From CAZSAK01 sp964605155 (GTDB taxonomy: Bacteria; Pseudomonadota; Gammaproteobacteria; SZUA-140): DNA of 32,566 nucleotides. Of this stretch, positions 1 through 8,963 are shown piece after piece (positions within the stretch are counted from its first letter, which is position 1; the number at the start of each line of letters is the position of its first letter). The notes beneath the pieces were generated by a model. That model saw only the letters and a list, made by a program, of their open reading frames with translations, was not told where the DNA came from and ran no database searches. Both the position numbers and the translations under genes were made by a program. Where the stretch lies: NCBI GenBank assembly GCA_964605155.1, contig CAZSAK010000026.1:1-32566 (forward strand). The letters are read 5' to 3'.

Positions 1-1
1 A

Positions 2-1129
2 TATGTCATGCAACAACTCTCGGATGATACGGGCGTGCAGCCCGAGGTCGCGCAGTTGGAACCAACGCAGGACACATCGATGGATACTGGGAACGGGACA
101 GCCGATGACTCACTGCCTCTATCCTCTGACCTGCCCGTCGAGGAACCGCCGACTGAATTACTCGAGGAGACACCTGCAACAGAAGACCAGCAACTGCTGG
201 AAACGCTTCCTCCCCTCGTACCTCCTCCAGGTGAAACAGGGCAGCGTCCGCGGCGGACCATCGCGGCCATCGAGGAACAGGATGTACAGCCGACAGTTGA
301 TGAAATGACGGGCGCCGATACGAGGTCCGTAACTAAAACTAAGTCATCGGCCTCGACAGCAGGATCAACCTCCCTGAGATCCACGGAGGTCAGCCAACCG
401 GCGCCTCGCGCGACTCCTACACCCGCGATCGAGGTGAAAAAACCGGCGCCTGAAAGGAACCTCCCACCCGTAGCCGCAGATAAAAAACCGGTACAACCGC
501 AAGCACAGACTGCTGGGAGCACGGAGCCCCTGACGGCGGAAGCTGAACCGGAACCACGTATACAAACACCGCCACCAAAGGCCCCCGAACCAAAGCGTGA
601 GGCCGCAACCACGAAAACACAGGCAGCCCAAGTAGCTCAAGTACCTGGGACTGGCGGAGATCTACCCGGCGATAACCAGGGCTTGTCAGAGTCACCGACA
701 TTTGTCAGTATTGCACCACCCCGCTTGGAACCTCCAATCAACAACAATATCTCCGACCGGGAACTCAGGAACTTTGTCACTGATTTTAGTCTGGGGTACG
801 AGGCAGGCGACCTGAACCAGTTTATGCGTCTGTTTTCAAAGGATGCCCAGACCCAGGATCGAAAATCTCTCGAGGGTATTCGCAAGGACTACCAGGAACT
901 GTTTCAGGGGACCGAGAAACGCCAGTTTATTGTCGATAATCTTAAATGGGACCGTCAGGATGACAATCGCGCGACTGGCAAAGGTGATTTCAGGGTAGTC
1001 GTACAGGCCCCGGGAGATCCCAACCTGACAACCATCGTGGGTAAGGTGACCTTCAAGGTGAAGAAGGGCAGCAATGGCATCCGGATCTGGCGGCTGTTTC
1101 ACACCACTGGCGGGACCGGTACAGAATGA
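2..1129 (+). CDS. Proline/glutamate-rich protein with C-terminal NTF2-like domain (5' partial)
   Basis: The reading frame is open to the window edge. The first ATG is at position 8, but the gene probably begins upstream, so the N-terminus is unknown. Roughly the first 245 visible residues are low-complexity sequence rich in Pro, Glu, Thr and Ala, as expected for a linker spanning the periplasm. The last ~115 residues form a compact alpha/beta domain beginning at a DRELRNFVTDF segment and ending at IWRLFHTTG, which reads as an NTF2/SnoaL-like fold of the kind found at the C-terminus of some envelope proteins. Catalytic function cannot be inferred. It lies 19 bp before a FecR-like gene and heads a co-directional polysaccharide-export cluster, so a role in that locus is likely by context only. 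The missing N-terminus could carry a membrane anchor or an ATPase or peptidoglycan-active domain. Confidence 0.7.
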   Translation, partial: YVMQQLSDDTGVQPEVAQLEPTQDTSMDTGNGTADDSLPLSSDLPVEEPPTELLEETPATEDQQLLETLPPLVPPPGETGQRPRRTIAAIEEQDVQPTVDEMTGADTRSVTKTKSSASTAGSTSLRSTEVSQPAPRATPTPAIEVKKPAPERNLPPVAADKKPVQPQAQTAGSTEPLTAEAEPEPRIQTPPPKAPEPKREAATTKTQAAQVAQVPGTGGDLPGDNQGLSESPTFVSIAPPRLEPPINNNISDRELRNFVTDFSLGYEAGDLNQFMRLFSKDAQTQDRKSLEGIRKDYQELFQGTEKRQFIVDNLKWDRQDDNRATGKGDFRVVVQAPGDPNLTTIVGKVTFKVKKGSNGIRIWRLFHTTGGTGTE

Positions 1130-1148
1130 CGGATAATTCAGGATCGAG

Positions 1149-1787
1149 ATGAGAGACAACTACACTACGAAATCCACCGTATCCGCCCTGGGTTGCCTGT
1201 TGTCATTTCTCATGAGTGTCATAGCGACGGGCGTGCATGCAGCAACACCGGTTGCGGTACTGGACCACCTACAGGGTACCGTGATGATCGACCGTGGCGA
1301 TGGATTTGCGATCGCGCGTGACGGTGATGTCGTCTATCAGGGTGATCGAGTCCTGGTGATGCAGGCATCCACGGGCATGATGATAAGTGATCGTTGTTCC
1401 CTGCAGCTGGATCGCAACTCCCTGCATACCCTGCGTGATCAGGAACCCTGCCAGGATGACGGGCATATCGTGAGACCCCTGGGGCCTCTCTATGCCGCCG
1501 CGATCGGCGTCATCAAGCCCAAACCCGAAACGGCAGAGCCTGAACCGGAAGAAATTGAGAAACCCCCGACTGCATCACAGCCGGATACAACTCAATCCAC
1601 AACCACGGAGCAGCCCGGAGAGACAGCCTCTATGCCACCACCTTCCGGAGGGGAGACTGAGACAGCGAGCGCATCCGCAAAGAGACCCTCATCCAATGCG
1701 ATCATGATCGGAGTCGGAGTGGCCGCTGCACTTGCCCTGATCGGTGGCGGTGGTGGTGGCGGAAATGCCAGCACCCCGGATCATTAG
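1149..1787 (+). CDS. FecR-like secreted protein with hydrophobic/poly-glycine C-terminal tail
   Basis: 212 residues. An N-terminal signal peptide (hydrophobic core around residues 13-28, likely cut after VHA) is followed by a small beta-rich domain (about 35-110) whose VMIDRGDGFAIARDGDVVYQGD segment resembles FecR-type domains. Two cysteines in this domain (about 85 and 99) could form a disulfide. A Pro/Glu/Thr-rich linker (about 118-175) leads to a hydrophobic segment (about 180-198), a run of seven glycines and a short polar tail. An AGGA at 1140-1143 lies 5 nt before the ATG and supports the start. It sits between the NTF2-domain gene and the yjbH-like gene, so it is probably an envelope component of polysaccharide export. 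The tail resembles, from memory, the small YjbE/GfcA proteins encoded beside YjbH in enterobacteria; I could not test this. Confidence 0.75.
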   Translation: MRDNYTTKSTVSALGCLLSFLMSVIATGVHAATPVAVLDHLQGTVMIDRGDGFAIARDGDVVYQGDRVLVMQASTGMMISDRCSLQLDRNSLHTLRDQEPCQDDGHIVRPLGPLYAAAIGVIKPKPETAEPEPEEIEKPPTASQPDTTQSTTTEQPGETASMPPPSGGETETASASAKRPSSNAIMIGVGVAAALALIGGGGGGGNASTPDH

Positions 1788-1907
1788 GAATCCACTGCAA
1801 GATCACTGAAATAAACTGACTGGCGTGCACCAACAGGAAGATCATCCCATCAGGGATCATGGGAAAAAACAAATTTCCGAACCATTATCGCCTGTTGCAT
1901 CCAATCA

Positions 1908-4076
1908 TTGTCCGGTTGCGTGAGGGGCAGGTTCGCGAACCGGGGTGTACCGTTTGATTGCGATAAGATCACATCACCCAACCCTTTTCTAATCATATCT
2001 ACACTGATCTGCCTCACGGGTCTGTTGTTTTCTACCGTTACGTTGGCGGAGCCCAGCATCACCGGCCAGACAGGCCTGATCCATATGCCCGACGGCAGGG
2101 TCGAGGATGACGGCACCTTGCGTATCGGCTTGAGCAGTGATGATCCTTACAGGACGATCTGGAGCAGCGTCACCATGTTGCCGCGCCTGGAATTATCCGC
2201 GCGTTATACGGAGGTCAGGGGTGTTCCCGCCCTGGACGTAGGTCCGGACTTCGGTAATACGAAAGACAAGGCATTCGATGCCAAGTTGCTGCTGCTGAAG
2301 GAATCACACCTGATGCCGGACATCAGCATCGGCGTCCAGGATTTTCTCGGTACGCAGATCTATACGGCCAACTTCCTTGCCCTGAACAAGCGGTTTCGCG
2401 GCCTGGACCTGTCGCTGGGCTATGGGAACAAGCGTATCGACGGTCTGTTCGGTGGCGCGCGTTACACACCGGTGTGGAACAGGAATCTGGGCCTGGTCGC
2501 CGAGTACGATGCCTATGATTATGCCAATGATCCGTTTGCGGCTGAGTCCGATGCGAATCGGCGTGACGGCGGCGCCTCGTTCGCCGTTGAGTACAGGTTC
2601 GGCTGGATCGGCACCCAGCTGGGCTATCAGCATGGGGATGTTTCGGCCAACGCCTTTGTATCCATCCCGTTGATGAAGCAGACGTTCATCCCCAATATCG
2701 ACGAACCCGCACCCTATAGCGAGAAAACGCCGACGCAACCCGCAGCGCAATGGCGCAAGCAGAAGGAGTATCCCGAGACCCTGGTCCAGGCGCTCGAACG
2801 GCAGGGGTTCAGGAACGTAGAGCTAGTGATCCATGACAGATCAGTGGACCTGTCGCTGACGCATACGCGTATCTCGCTGATCGGGCGCGCCGTGGGCAGG
2901 GCGGCGCGCACCCTGTTGTTGGCCGGTCCCGGTGATCTGAAGACGGCGAACATCACCTATACCCTCAACGACCAGGCCGTGCTGACCTACCACTTCAACG
3001 ACATCCAGGTTCTGCAGGGGTATTTCGACGGCGTCATCTCACTATCCCTGTTGCAAAAGACCGTCAAGATCGAGTATGCATCGCCGCAGATCGAGCGCCG
3101 GTTCGCCGGTCAGGCAGCCTTGTTCGATGATCCTGGTGAAGCGGAGGTGCCGCTGCAAACCCTGTATGGCGAGGAAGGCCACATCATCAGCTTCAGGAAG
3201 GAAGACCGGTTTCAGTCGAGCATACACCTCATACCGTTCAATCTGCGTTTCTACTTCAATGATCCCAGCGGCGCGTTTCATTACGATATATTTTCACTGC
3301 TGGAGTACAACAGGCATATCCGTCACGGACTGTATCTGAAGACAGCCGCACGCCTGACCTTGCTGGAGGATGTCAGTGAGGTGACCCTGACCTCGAACAG
3401 CCTGTTGCCGCATGTGCGATCGGACGTCGCGGAATACAAAAAGGGTGACCTGGTGCGATTGAATAATCTGTTGCTCAATCAATATCTGCATCCTGCGAGC
3501 CGGATCTATGGCAGGCTCTCCGCGGGGTATTATGAAGAGATGTATGGTGGCGCGGGCGGCCAGGTCCTGTATCTGCCGCAGCAGGGCAACTGGGCGTTCG
3601 ATCTTTCCGTTGACTGGTTGAAGCAACGCGACCCGGATCATAGCATCGATTTCAGGGACTATACGGTCGTGACCGCGCTGGGTGCCATGCACTACCGCAT
3701 ACCGTCATTGGGCGTGACGTTGACAACACGCCTGGGACGTTTTCTGGCCAGGGATGAGGGCGCCCGCTTCGAGTTCAAACGCCGCTTCCGCTCAGGTGTG
3801 GAGGCGGGGGCCTGGTACACCGTGACCAACAAAAAGGACATCACCGAGCCGGGTAGTCCGGATGACCCCTATTACGACAAAGGCATATTTATATCCATCC
3901 CCTTGAGTTCCATGTTGACCCGCGATACGCAGCAACGCGCCAACCTGTCGCTCGCACCCTGGACCCGGGATGTCGGTCAGATGGTCGAATCGCCGCGGGA
4001 CCTCTATCGGCTGTTCGAACGCCCGCTGATGCTGGACAGCAGCGAGCATACGCCAATGACCGATTTCAAGCGTTAA
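1908..4076 (+). CDS. yjbH: YjbH-type outer-membrane exopolysaccharide protein
   Basis: About 720 residues. After an export signal (hydrophobic stretch ending in VTLA, with mature EPSITGQTG), the protein starts with the GQTGLIHMPDGR segment typical of YjbH/GfcD (DUF940) proteins. It continues as long, aromatic-rich beta-strand sequence consistent with an outer-membrane barrel, and its length fits the family (about 700). YjbH-family proteins are encoded with Wza-like exporters in the yjbEFGH and gfcABCDE operons and are thought to help polymer secretion across the outer membrane. Here the next gene is a Wza-like SLBB protein, matching that context. The start is uncertain: no ATG lies in frame between the stop at 1812 and the signal peptide, leaving TTG 1908 or GTG 1920, neither with a clear ribosome-binding site. 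Confidence 0.85.
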   Translation: MSGCVRGRFANRGVPFDCDKITSPNPFLIISTLICLTGLLFSTVTLAEPSITGQTGLIHMPDGRVEDDGTLRIGLSSDDPYRTIWSSVTMLPRLELSARYTEVRGVPALDVGPDFGNTKDKAFDAKLLLLKESHLMPDISIGVQDFLGTQIYTANFLALNKRFRGLDLSLGYGNKRIDGLFGGARYTPVWNRNLGLVAEYDAYDYANDPFAAESDANRRDGGASFAVEYRFGWIGTQLGYQHGDVSANAFVSIPLMKQTFIPNIDEPAPYSEKTPTQPAAQWRKQKEYPETLVQALERQGFRNVELVIHDRSVDLSLTHTRISLIGRAVGRAARTLLLAGPGDLKTANITYTLNDQAVLTYHFNDIQVLQGYFDGVISLSLLQKTVKIEYASPQIERRFAGQAALFDDPGEAEVPLQTLYGEEGHIISFRKEDRFQSSIHLIPFNLRFYFNDPSGAFHYDIFSLLEYNRHIRHGLYLKTAARLTLLEDVSEVTLTSNSLLPHVRSDVAEYKKGDLVRLNNLLLNQYLHPASRIYGRLSAGYYEEMYGGAGGQVLYLPQQGNWAFDLSVDWLKQRDPDHSIDFRDYTVVTALGAMHYRIPSLGVTLTTRLGRFLARDEGARFEFKRRFRSGVEAGAWYTVTNKKDITEPGSPDDPYYDKGIFISIPLSSMLTRDTQQRANLSLAPWTRDVGQMVESPRDLYRLFERPLMLDSSEHTPMTDFKR

Positions 4077-4210
4077 ACGCGGTGTTTTTCTGCCTCATGA
4101 TGATTATATATCGGGTTATCGGTATGCAGGGTTGTCAGTGCTTGCGATGGGCCGGTAATATCCTAGGGCTTCGGCGGCCATCAGATACCTGAATAATACA
4201 AGGGAGTGAG

Positions 4211-5267
4211 ATGAAAAATTGGCGTGTTTGCGTGGGGGTTCTTCTCACTTTGCTGCAACCTGGTTTATACGGCTCCGTGTTTGCAGCCGACGCCGGGATT
4301 ACCATCGAACAGCTGAACCAGTTAAAACGCTTGTCCAGCGGGGAACGTGAAGCGCTTTTCAACACCCTTACTTCACAGCAATCATCTTCCCGGGACAGCA
4401 GTACTACATCACCTGATGTCGTTGAGCGCGATGAATCCGCTACCGATGTATCCCCGGCAACGCAGACGACCCGTCCCTCGGGAGCGACTGCCCCCGGCAC
4501 AACAGGGAATCATCGCATCCGGGGGGGTGATACCCTGCTGTTGCAGATGACACCCAGGCCTGCGACGGAAGCTGACGGTGCAGAGCAACGGTTTCCGGAT
4601 AAACGTATTTTTGTGCTCGATGATACCGGGGGACTGGCAATCCCGAATTTTGGCAGGATCATCCTGGCTGGCCTGACCGAGGCCCAGGCGGCCGAGCGAA
4701 TTACAGCCGAGCCGGCCTTCAGAGACTACAAGGTTGTGGTCAAGCTGCTACCCGTTGAAAGGGAACTCAAGTCATTCGGCTACGACCTGTTTCAGGGCGG
4801 TGCGGATTCGTTTGCGCCTGTCACCGATATTCCGATCCCCGACGATTACGTGATCGGCCCCGGGGATACCGTCGCCGTGCAATTGTTCGGCAAGGAAAAC
4901 GCACAATACAATCTGGTGATTACCCGGGACGGTGAGCTGTTGTTCCCGGGGATCGGACCGATCCCGGTTGCCGGCATGACGTTTTCACAACTCCAGCAGG
5001 AGATCCATGACCGCGTCCAGAAGCAGTTGATCGGTGTGCAGGCATCGGTGACCCTCGGCAGGTTGCGTTCCATCCGTATCTTCGTGCTGGGCGACGTCGA
5101 GCGACCCGGCTCGTATACCGTCAGCGGACTGTCGACATTGACCAACGCCCTGTTCGCCAGCGGCGGCGTACGCACTATCGGCAGTCTGCGCAATATCCAG
5201 CTCAAGCGGCAGGGAAAGGTCGAGGCACGAATGGACCTCTACGACCTGCTGTTGCGCGGTGATACGC
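4211..5267 (+). CDS. Wza-like polysaccharide export protein, SLBB family (5' portion, runs into gap)
   Basis: 352 residues are visible before the run of N. A signal peptide (residues 1-26, ending VFA-AD) is preceded by a good ribosome-binding site, GGGAG ending 4 nt before the ATG. A first export-type domain (about 100-185) is followed by the hallmark polysaccharide export segment DYVIGPGDTVAVQLFG near residue 215, then an SLBB beta-grasp repeat (VLGDVERPGSYTV, about 290-340). Wza-family proteins form the periplasmic and outer-membrane conduit for capsule or exopolysaccharide. The frame enters the gap at LLLRGDT, where relatives continue with a domain end and another SLBB repeat. It is almost certainly the same gene as the sequence resuming at 5368, although the two parts are in different frames across exactly 100 N. 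Confidence 0.85.
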
Positions 5268-5367
5268 NNNNNNNNNNNNNNNNNNNNNNNNNNNNNNNNN
5301 NNNNNNNNNNNNNNNNNNNNNNNNNNNNNNNNNNNNNNNNNNNNNNNNNNNNNNNNNNNNNNNNNNN
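5268..5367. other. Assembly gap (100 N)
   Basis: Exactly 100 N, the conventional placeholder for a scaffold gap of unknown size. The frame on the left (from 4211) and on the right (from 5368) differ. Since both sides encode one SLBB export protein, the real gap is not 100 bp. Confidence 0.99.
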
Positions 5368-6735
5368 GTGAGGATTCATACGGTACTCGAACAGATGAAT
5401 CACATCGTGACGCTGTCGGGTCACGTGCAACGACCGGGAACATACCAGTGGCAGGCCGATATGCGACTGACCGATCTGATCCCGTCGATTTCGCAGACCC
5501 TGCCGGGAGTCGACGGACGGTATGTGCTGATCAAGCGTGAGAATCCCGTTGAGCGCACACTTGATTTGCTGGGTGCGAATCTGATGGCGGCGCTGGAGGA
5601 TCCTCACGGGGATGAGGACCCGCCGTTACGGCCGCATGATGAGGTCATCGTATTCGATATCCATGGTGACCGCAGCGCCATCATCGATCCCCTTCTGAAT
5701 CAGGTCAGGGCACAGTCTGCACCGGACAGCCCGGTACGGGAGGTCTCGATCCACGGCATGGTGCATCATCCGGGAGTTTATCCCCTCTCGCCGCACATGA
5801 AGATCAGCGATCTGCTTGCGGCCGCGGGTGGTTTGATGGACCGGGCCTATATCCTGAATGCCGAATTGACGCGTTTTGCCGTTGTCGACGGAAAATACCG
5901 GGAACAATCGCTGACTACCGTCAACCTGGTGAAGGTATTCAATCACCGGGACGAAGATATAGCATTGCAGGCCTATGACAAGGTGATCGTACGCCGCATA
6001 CCCAACTGGCAAGACGAAGGATCCATTCAGATCGTCGGCGAGGTCCTTTTCCCGGGTGACTACCCGGTGAAGCGTGGCGAGAAATTGAGCGACGTCATCG
6101 AACGCGCCGGTGGAGTTACCGGTGAGGCCTATCCCGAGGGGGCGGTCTTCCTCAGGGAATCCATCCGCCAGCGTGAGCAGGAGGAATTGGATCGTCTCAG
6201 CATGCAACTGGAACAGGATCTGGCATTGATCAAGAATACCAATGATGACAGGCAGGCCGTCAGGCAAAGCGAGGTCCTGCTGGGCCAGATGCGCTCCGCC
6301 GAGGCTGTCGGCCGTATGGTGATCGATCTGGATGCGATCCTGGCGCACAAGGAGGATTTCGACGTTACGCTGCAGGACGGCGACCGGCTCTATATACCCC
6401 CCAAACCGGAGGTGGTGACGGTCATCGGCGAGGTTCATTACCCGACCTCCCATATATATAACGGACGGAATACGCTCAAGAAATACATCAAATTGAGCGG
6501 CGGGCTGACCGACAACGCCAATAAGAAGGCGATCTATGTGATCCACGTCGATGGATCGGTGACACCTGCGCCGCGCTGGTTCAGCGGCGGCCTGGACCTC
6601 GGACCGGGCGATACCATCGTTATCCCGCCGAAAGTCGAGCGTCTCACCAAGCTTCAGTTGTATACTGATATCAGTCAGGTGCTGTATCAGCTCGCGGTAA
6701 CCGCCGCCAGCCTGAAGGTGCTTAATATCTTTTAG
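5368..6735 (+). CDS. Wza-like polysaccharide export protein, SLBB family (3' portion, after gap)
   Basis: 455 codons continue the exporter gene broken by the gap; the GTG at 5368 is an internal codon, not a start. Four SLBB-type repeats can be seen, each opening with a V-x-G-x-V-x-x-P-G-like strand: VTLSGHVQRPGTY (about residue 15), VSIHGMVHHPGVY (about 127), IQIVGEVLFPGDY (about 221) and VTVIGEVHYPTSH (about 350). A charged helical insertion (about 265-310) separates the third and fourth. The C-terminus (about 430-455) is a hydrophobic/amphipathic helix, the position of the membrane-spanning helix in Wza. With the 5' part the protein has at least five SLBB repeats and over 800 residues, longer than E. 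coli Wza (about 380). The stop lies 18 bp before the wzz-like gene, so the two are probably cotranscribed. Confidence 0.85.
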   Translation: MRIHTVLEQMNHIVTLSGHVQRPGTYQWQADMRLTDLIPSISQTLPGVDGRYVLIKRENPVERTLDLLGANLMAALEDPHGDEDPPLRPHDEVIVFDIHGDRSAIIDPLLNQVRAQSAPDSPVREVSIHGMVHHPGVYPLSPHMKISDLLAAAGGLMDRAYILNAELTRFAVVDGKYREQSLTTVNLVKVFNHRDEDIALQAYDKVIVRRIPNWQDEGSIQIVGEVLFPGDYPVKRGEKLSDVIERAGGVTGEAYPEGAVFLRESIRQREQEELDRLSMQLEQDLALIKNTNDDRQAVRQSEVLLGQMRSAEAVGRMVIDLDAILAHKEDFDVTLQDGDRLYIPPKPEVVTVIGEVHYPTSHIYNGRNTLKKYIKLSGGLTDNANKKAIYVIHVDGSVTPAPRWFSGGLDLGPGDTIVIPPKVERLTKLQLYTDISQVLYQLAVTAASLKVLNIF

Positions 6736-6753
6736 ATAAACCGACCTGTATTT

Positions 6754-7722
6754 ATGGCCCGCGTACCCAAACACAAGGACTTGCTTGACGATCCCACTGC
6801 CCCTGTGAATCGCATCGCCGATCTGCCGCGGCGCATTCCCGATTACCGGGATACCGGTCAGTATTATCCTGAAGACAAGGAGATCAATCTCGTTGATCTG
6901 TGGCGTATCCTGGTAGAGCACAAGTCACTGATCACAGGTATCACCCTGGCCAGCACGCTCCTGGCCGTGCTGGCGGCGTTTCTCATGCAGCCGGTCTATC
7001 GCGCCGAGATCCTGTTATCACCGGTCCAGCAGGAGAAACGGAGTGATCTCGGTTCCCTGGTCAGTCAGTTCAGCGGGCTGGGCGACCTTGCGGATATCAA
7101 TCTGGGCGCGAGCGGCAACAACACCCTGGAAGCGATCGCGACACTCAAATCACGTGCGCTGACGACCGCCTTTATCAAGGATGAAGGAATGATGCCGGTA
7201 TTGTTCGCGGACCGCTGGGATGCTGAGAAGCAACAGTGGAATCCCAATGCCGAGGCGCCGACCGAGTGGGATGCCTATCAGTTGTTCGACAACGATATCC
7301 GTTTCGTCACGCTGGACAACCGCTCCGGGTTGGTGACGCTGGCCATCGAGTGGGGCGATCCGGCATTGGCGTCACAATGGGCCAATCAGCTCGTCCAGCG
7401 CGTCAATGCCCAGCGGCGCGCCGAGGCGATTAATGAGGCGCAGACCAGTATCAATTATCTCAAACAGCAACTTGCGACGACGAGCAGTGTGGAGATCCAG
7501 CAGGCGATCTACCGGCTCATCGAGGCGCAGGAGAAGACCATTATGGTGGCGAATGCCCGCAGCGAATACACCTTCAAGGTGATCGACCCGGCAATCGTCC
7601 CGCAGGAGAGGATACGCCCAAAACGCCAGTGGATCGTGCTGCAGGGACTCCTGGTCGGGCTCATCATCTCATTGTTTGTGGTCTTTATCCGTTCGAGCAT
7701 GCTCAAGCACAAGAGCGCCTAG
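6754..7722 (+). CDS. Wzz-type polysaccharide chain-length determinant protein
   Basis: 322 residues with the layout of a Wzz/FepE polysaccharide co-polymerase. A cytoplasmic N-terminus (1-52) leads into transmembrane helix 1 (about 55-78), followed by the conserved MQPVYRAEILLSP entry to the periplasmic domain. That domain is helical (about 85-290, with Ala/Gln-rich heptad-like sequence at 215-265). A Pro-rich PAIVPQERIRPKRQW stretch precedes transmembrane helix 2 (about 293-314). There is no Walker A motif or tyrosine-rich tail, so it is the kinase-free type. It acts in the inner membrane to set polymer length and probably contacts the SLBB exporter encoded just upstream. No clear ribosome-binding site precedes the ATG. 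Confidence 0.9.
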   Translation: MARVPKHKDLLDDPTAPVNRIADLPRRIPDYRDTGQYYPEDKEINLVDLWRILVEHKSLITGITLASTLLAVLAAFLMQPVYRAEILLSPVQQEKRSDLGSLVSQFSGLGDLADINLGASGNNTLEAIATLKSRALTTAFIKDEGMMPVLFADRWDAEKQQWNPNAEAPTEWDAYQLFDNDIRFVTLDNRSGLVTLAIEWGDPALASQWANQLVQRVNAQRRAEAINEAQTSINYLKQQLATTSSVEIQQAIYRLIEAQEKTIMVANARSEYTFKVIDPAIVPQERIRPKRQWIVLQGLLVGLIISLFVVFIRSSMLKHKSA

Positions 7723-7827
7723 GTCCTACTGTCCAGTCTCCCTGATTGTCAAATGGCGACACTTCCACGGGTGTCTGCTACCATATGCGGCTTTGTTGAT
7801 TGGATACCAGTTATCAAGGTGTAGTGA

Positions 7828-8937
7828 ATGACAACGACATCGCAAGCAGGCAAGACCGCGTTGATTACAGGGGTGACGGGTCAGGACGGGGCCTATCTGG
7901 CGGAATTCCTGCTCGACAAGGGTTACACCGTTCACGGCATCAAGCGCCGCGCATCCTCTTTCAATACCGATCGCATCGATCATCTGTATCAGGATCCGCA
8001 TGACTCCAGGCGCCGTTTCATCCTGCATTACGGTGACCTGACCGACGCGACCAACCTCATTCGTATCATCCAGGAGGTGCAACCGGACGAGATTTACAAC
8101 CTTGCCGCACAGAGTCATGTCGCGGTCTCGTTCGAGACACCGGAATACACCGCCAACGCCGATGCACTCGGCACGCTGCGGCTGCTGGAGGCCATCCGCA
8201 TTCTGGGCCTCGAAAAAAAGACACGCTTCTACCAGGCCTCGACCAGCGAGATGTACGGCAAGGTACGGGAGACACCCCAGACGGAGACCACACCCTTTTA
8301 TCCACGCAGTCCTTACGGTGCCGCCAAGGTGTATGCCTACTGGATCTGTGTCAATTACCGCGAGGCCTACGGGATCTATGCCTGTAACGGCATCCTGTTC
8401 AATCATGAATCACCGGTGCGCGGTGAAACCTTTGTCACCCGCAAGATCACGCGGGCGCTGGCGCGCATCAAGCTGGGACTGCAGGAGAAACTCTATCTCG
8501 GTAATCTAGACGCCAGACGAGACTGGGGACACGCCCGGGATTACGTCGAGGCCCAGTGGCTGATGTTGCAGCAACCGGAACCGGATGATTATGTCATCGC
8601 GACGGGAATCCAATGCTCCGTGCGTGAGTTTGTGCAACTGGCCTTTGCCGAGATCGGCGTGGATATCAAGTGGCAGGGCAAAGGCGTGGATGAAAAGGGC
8701 ATCGATAAAAAGACAAACACGGTGTTGATCGAGATCGATCCGCAGTATTTTCGTCCCACCGAGGTGGATACATTGCTGGGTGATCCATCCAAGGCACGTG
8801 ACAAACTCGGGTGGGTCGCCGGCACAACACTGCAGGAACTGGTTGCGGAGATGGTGAGGGAGGATCTCAAGGACGCCGAACGTGATGACCTGTGCCGTCG
8901 CGAGGGATTTCCCGTATTGACCCGGCATGATCAATGA
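7828..8937 (+). CDS. gmd: GDP-mannose 4,6-dehydratase
   Basis: 369 residues, close to E. coli Gmd. It converts GDP-D-mannose to GDP-4-keto-6-deoxy-D-mannose in the cytoplasm, the first step to GDP-L-fucose and related deoxysugars. It is an extended short-chain dehydrogenase. The NADP-binding GVTGQDGAYL motif is at 15-24, the RRASSFNTDRI cofactor/substrate segment at 40-50, the catalytic STSEMYGK at 138-145, and the Tyr-x3-Lys pair at Y163 and K167. The C-terminal half keeps NHESPVRGETFVTRKI, RDWGHARDYV and FRPTEVDTLLGDP. AAGGTG 6 nt upstream supports the ATG at 7828. It is 23-26 bp from fcl, the next enzyme in the route. Confidence 0.97.
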   Translation: MTTTSQAGKTALITGVTGQDGAYLAEFLLDKGYTVHGIKRRASSFNTDRIDHLYQDPHDSRRRFILHYGDLTDATNLIRIIQEVQPDEIYNLAAQSHVAVSFETPEYTANADALGTLRLLEAIRILGLEKKTRFYQASTSEMYGKVRETPQTETTPFYPRSPYGAAKVYAYWICVNYREAYGIYACNGILFNHESPVRGETFVTRKITRALARIKLGLQEKLYLGNLDARRDWGHARDYVEAQWLMLQQPEPDDYVIATGIQCSVREFVQLAFAEIGVDIKWQGKGVDEKGIDKKTNTVLIEIDPQYFRPTEVDTLLGDPSKARDKLGWVAGTTLQELVAEMVREDLKDAERDDLCRREGFPVLTRHDQ

Positions 8938-8963
8938 TGCTCGCCTGATCACACGTCATATTG

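Noticed and set aside
5626..6921. Long minus-strand open frame (431 codons) opposite the SLBB exporter
   Set aside because: It mirrors the real gene in another frame, has no recognisable domain, and the + strand shows clear SLBB repeats and protein-like composition.
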